Below are positions 14,612 through 15,519 of a stretch of DNA of 15,519 nucleotides, one piece after another. The notes below the pieces were generated by a model that made no database searches, was not told where the DNA came from, and saw nothing but the letters and a program-made list of their open reading frames with translations. A program made the position numbers and the translations under genes. How positions within the stretch are numbered: position 1 is the first letter of the stretch; each line of letters begins with the position of its first letter. The DNA is from Endomicrobium sp. (GTDB lineage: Bacteria > Elusimicrobiota > Endomicrobiia > Endomicrobiales > Endomicrobiaceae). The DNA lies in assembly GCA_031264895.1 (NCBI GenBank), contig JAISDI010000131.1, positions 1 to 15,519 on the forward strand, given 5' to 3'.

Positions 14612-14782
14612 CCCAGATATTTCATATAGAGCTAAAATTTTTTAATGGAACCCAAGTGTAAAAAAAACATAGGAAAGAAAGATAACAAATAGGTGTTTCT
14701 AAAATACTGCTCGTCATTGTCGAAAGTTGTTACCGGGAATTTTTACTGAAAGATGTTTTTATTTTACGACGAAAGTGGATCC
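14612..14782 (+). repeat. Dispersed long repeat, copy 2
   Basis: It is the direct-orientation partner of 45-290, with long shared blocks (gagctaaaatttt, aacaaatagg, ttctaaaatactg, ttttacgacgaaagtggatc). It lacks about 60 bases present in copy 1. Its internal palindrome is decayed (attgtcgaaagttgttaccggga). Confidence 0.7.
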
Positions 14783-14806
14783 CCGATAAAGACACTCGGG
14801 GATGAC
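14777..14806 (+). repeat. Short palindromic element, TCCCCGA stem
   Basis: TCCCCGA (14780-14786), a 9-base loop, TCGGGGA (14796-14802), then TGAC. It abuts the end of long-repeat copy 2. Confidence 0.75.
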
Positions 14807-14829
14807 GACAAAGATGATTCCGCTAGTTT

Positions 14830-14860
14830 GTCATCCCCGAATGTTTTAATCGGGGAACCA
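14830..14860 (-). repeat. Short palindromic element, TCCCCGA stem (inverted copy)
   Basis: GTCA, TCCCCGA (14834-14840), a 9-base loop, TCGGGGA (14850-14856). It is the inverted partner of the element at 14777-14806, about 25 bases away, so the pair could also form one larger cruciform. Confidence 0.75.
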
Positions 14861-14976
14861 TGTTGCCGTTTCGCCGTTTGTCGTAACAGACGTATGAAAA
14901 TAAAGGGACAATATTTAGTTTGTTTGCTATACCTCGTCATTCTTGGGTTTGATACTCAGTAAGCGCTTTGCGCAAT

Positions 14977-15025
14977 ACCCCGTCCGCTCCGCGTTCCACC
15001 CCCTTTAAAAAAAAGGGGGAATTCC
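14977..15025 (-). repeat. Two-hairpin intergenic repeat, copy C (inverted)
   Basis: It reads accccgtccgc, ccacccccttt, then aaagggggaattccc. It is the inverse of copies A and D. The first stem is a long C5TTT/AAAG5 run. Confidence 0.65.
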
Positions 15026-15065
15026 CGAAGTTTTAGAAAAGAGACAATGTTAAGCGGTTTTGCTA

Positions 15066-15124
15066 TAAAGAAGTTTTTGTTTTACGACGAAAGTGGATCC
15101 CCGATAAAAACATTCGGGGATGAC
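15066..15124 (+). repeat. Long repeat copy 3 (right end only) with palindrome
   Basis: The block aaagaagtttttgttttacg and its continuation to 15100 match copy 1 (minus strand, 64-97) almost base for base. The palindrome TCCCCGA (15098-15104) / TCGGGGA (15114-15120), followed by TGAC, comes next. Only the right module of the long repeat is present, so the palindrome and its left flank travel together. Confidence 0.7.
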
Positions 15125-15283
15125 GGCAAAGGAAAAAAGATAGTTTTTAGAAAGCTCTAATAAAATTTTTGAGTCAAAGCGGGAAAGTCAGATAAGGGTA
15201 AAATTGCCCTAGCGGGCGGGTCTTTGCAGACGGAAAACTAAAAAGGCCACGTTCCTTTAGTCTTTGTCGTTATTCGTGTCGTT

Positions 15284-15332
15284 AATTCCCACTTTTTTAA
15301 AGGGGGTGGACGCGCCTTTTGCGGACGGGGGA
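15284..15332 (+). repeat. Two-hairpin intergenic repeat, copy D
   Basis: It reads aattcccactttt, aaagggggtgg, then cgcgccttttgcg, then gacgggggat. It is in direct orientation relative to copy A and inverted relative to copy C. Confidence 0.65.
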
Positions 15333-15335
15333 TTT

Positions 15336-15420
15336 CGTCGTTGCCTTTGTCTTTCGCTTTTGTCGTTGTCTTTGTCGTTAGCCGTTGTCGTCGTCGTTGT
15401 TGTCGTTAGTCGTTGTCGTT
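15336..15420 (+). repeat. GTCGTT/GTCTTT low-complexity tract
   Basis: About 85 bases are made mostly of gtcgtt, gtcttt and gtcgtc units on one strand. The minus-strand open frame across it encodes a run of threonines and is a by-product. Shorter versions of the same units flank the repeats at 6098-6190 and 6240-6325. Confidence 0.6.
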
Positions 15421-15519
15421 CGCCGCCTCTAAGCGAGTCTATGAGCGAAAGATTTTTGAAGATTATCAAATTCGGTTGTTTGAGCGGCATTCCTCTTAAG
15501 TCTTTATGCCGCGAGTTCC

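Larger units (their letters stand above)
14512..15519. other. Repeat-rich region of about 1 kb without a convincing gene
   Basis: It holds long-repeat copies 2 and 3, three short palindromes, two copies of the two-hairpin repeat and a gtcgtt-rich tract, all listed separately. The open frames at 14753-14962 (+) and 15257-15490 (-) lie over repeats and low-complexity DNA, with no ribosome binding site or family motif. The last 80 bases are unique and open in more than one frame; a gene could begin there, but I cannot identify it. Confidence 0.6.

Noticed and set aside
14753..14962. 69-residue plus-strand frame
   Set aside because: It is made from the long repeat and two inverted palindromes, with no ribosome binding site.
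14777..15124. CRISPR array
   Set aside because: The repeats are few, irregularly spaced, in both orientations and part of a dispersed palindrome family; no cas gene is nearby.
15257..15490. 77-residue minus-strand frame with a threonine run
   Set aside because: Its body is translation of the gtcgtt tract and repeat copy D. Only the first 24 residues come from unique DNA, and no motif is recognisable.
15441..15519. Possible gene start running off the window end (MSERFLKIIKF...)
   Set aside because: There is no convincing ribosome binding site, only 26 codons are visible, other frames are equally open, and I recognise no family.

Overview
This 15.5 kb window looks like a chromosomal segment of an anaerobic, AT-rich bacterium. 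My best guess is an Elusimicrobiota/Endomicrobium-like organism. The grounds are the archaeal-type split glutamate synthase, the tightly packed operons with ATGA overlaps, the codon style, and intergenic spaces full of palindromic repeats and decayed genes. This is recollection-based inference and not proven by the sequence.

Layout. (1) 1-620 is a gene graveyard: a copy of a dispersed repeat, a frameshifted fragment of an AAA-type ATPase, and the 5' stub of a probable transposase gene on the minus strand. (2) 643-832 is a sigma-70-type promoter and a regulated leader ending in a strong intrinsic terminator. (3) 833-5882 is a five-gene operon for a split glutamate synthase: glutaminase subunit, FMN/Fe-S synthase subunit, poly-ferredoxin, NADH-type flavin oxidoreductase and GXGXG subunit. 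All junctions overlap or nearly touch, and a terminator follows. (4) 5883-6494 is an intergenic mosaic of palindromic repeats. (5) 6495-9565 encodes glutamine synthetase (type I-alpha), an ANTAR-domain RNA-binding response regulator (NasT/AmiR/NitR-like) and the small subunit of carbamoyl phosphate synthetase. (6) 9662-14511 is a second operon with its own promoter: a sugar-type ABC importer (lipoprotein plus two CUT1 permeases, no ATPase), a HAD phosphatase, a GGQ release-factor-like protein and RadC. (7) 14512-15519 is about 1 kb of repeats with no convincing gene.

How it fits together. Glutamine synthetase and glutamate synthase form the ammonium-assimilation cycle, and CarA uses the resulting glutamine. 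The most interesting observation is that the glutamate synthase leader can fold into two hairpins whose six-base loops both have A at position 1 and G at position 4 (ACAGGG and AAAGAC), the signature of ANTAR targets. The second hairpin shares bases with the 5' arm of the terminator, so the two are mutually exclusive. The ANTAR protein encoded 7 kb downstream beside glnA is therefore the obvious candidate antiterminator, giving a self-contained nitrogen-control circuit inside one window.

The repeats are the second theme. A degraded repeat of about 200 bp occurs in opposite orientation near the two ends of the window. Two families of short palindromic elements recur, with stem sequences that change on both arms together.
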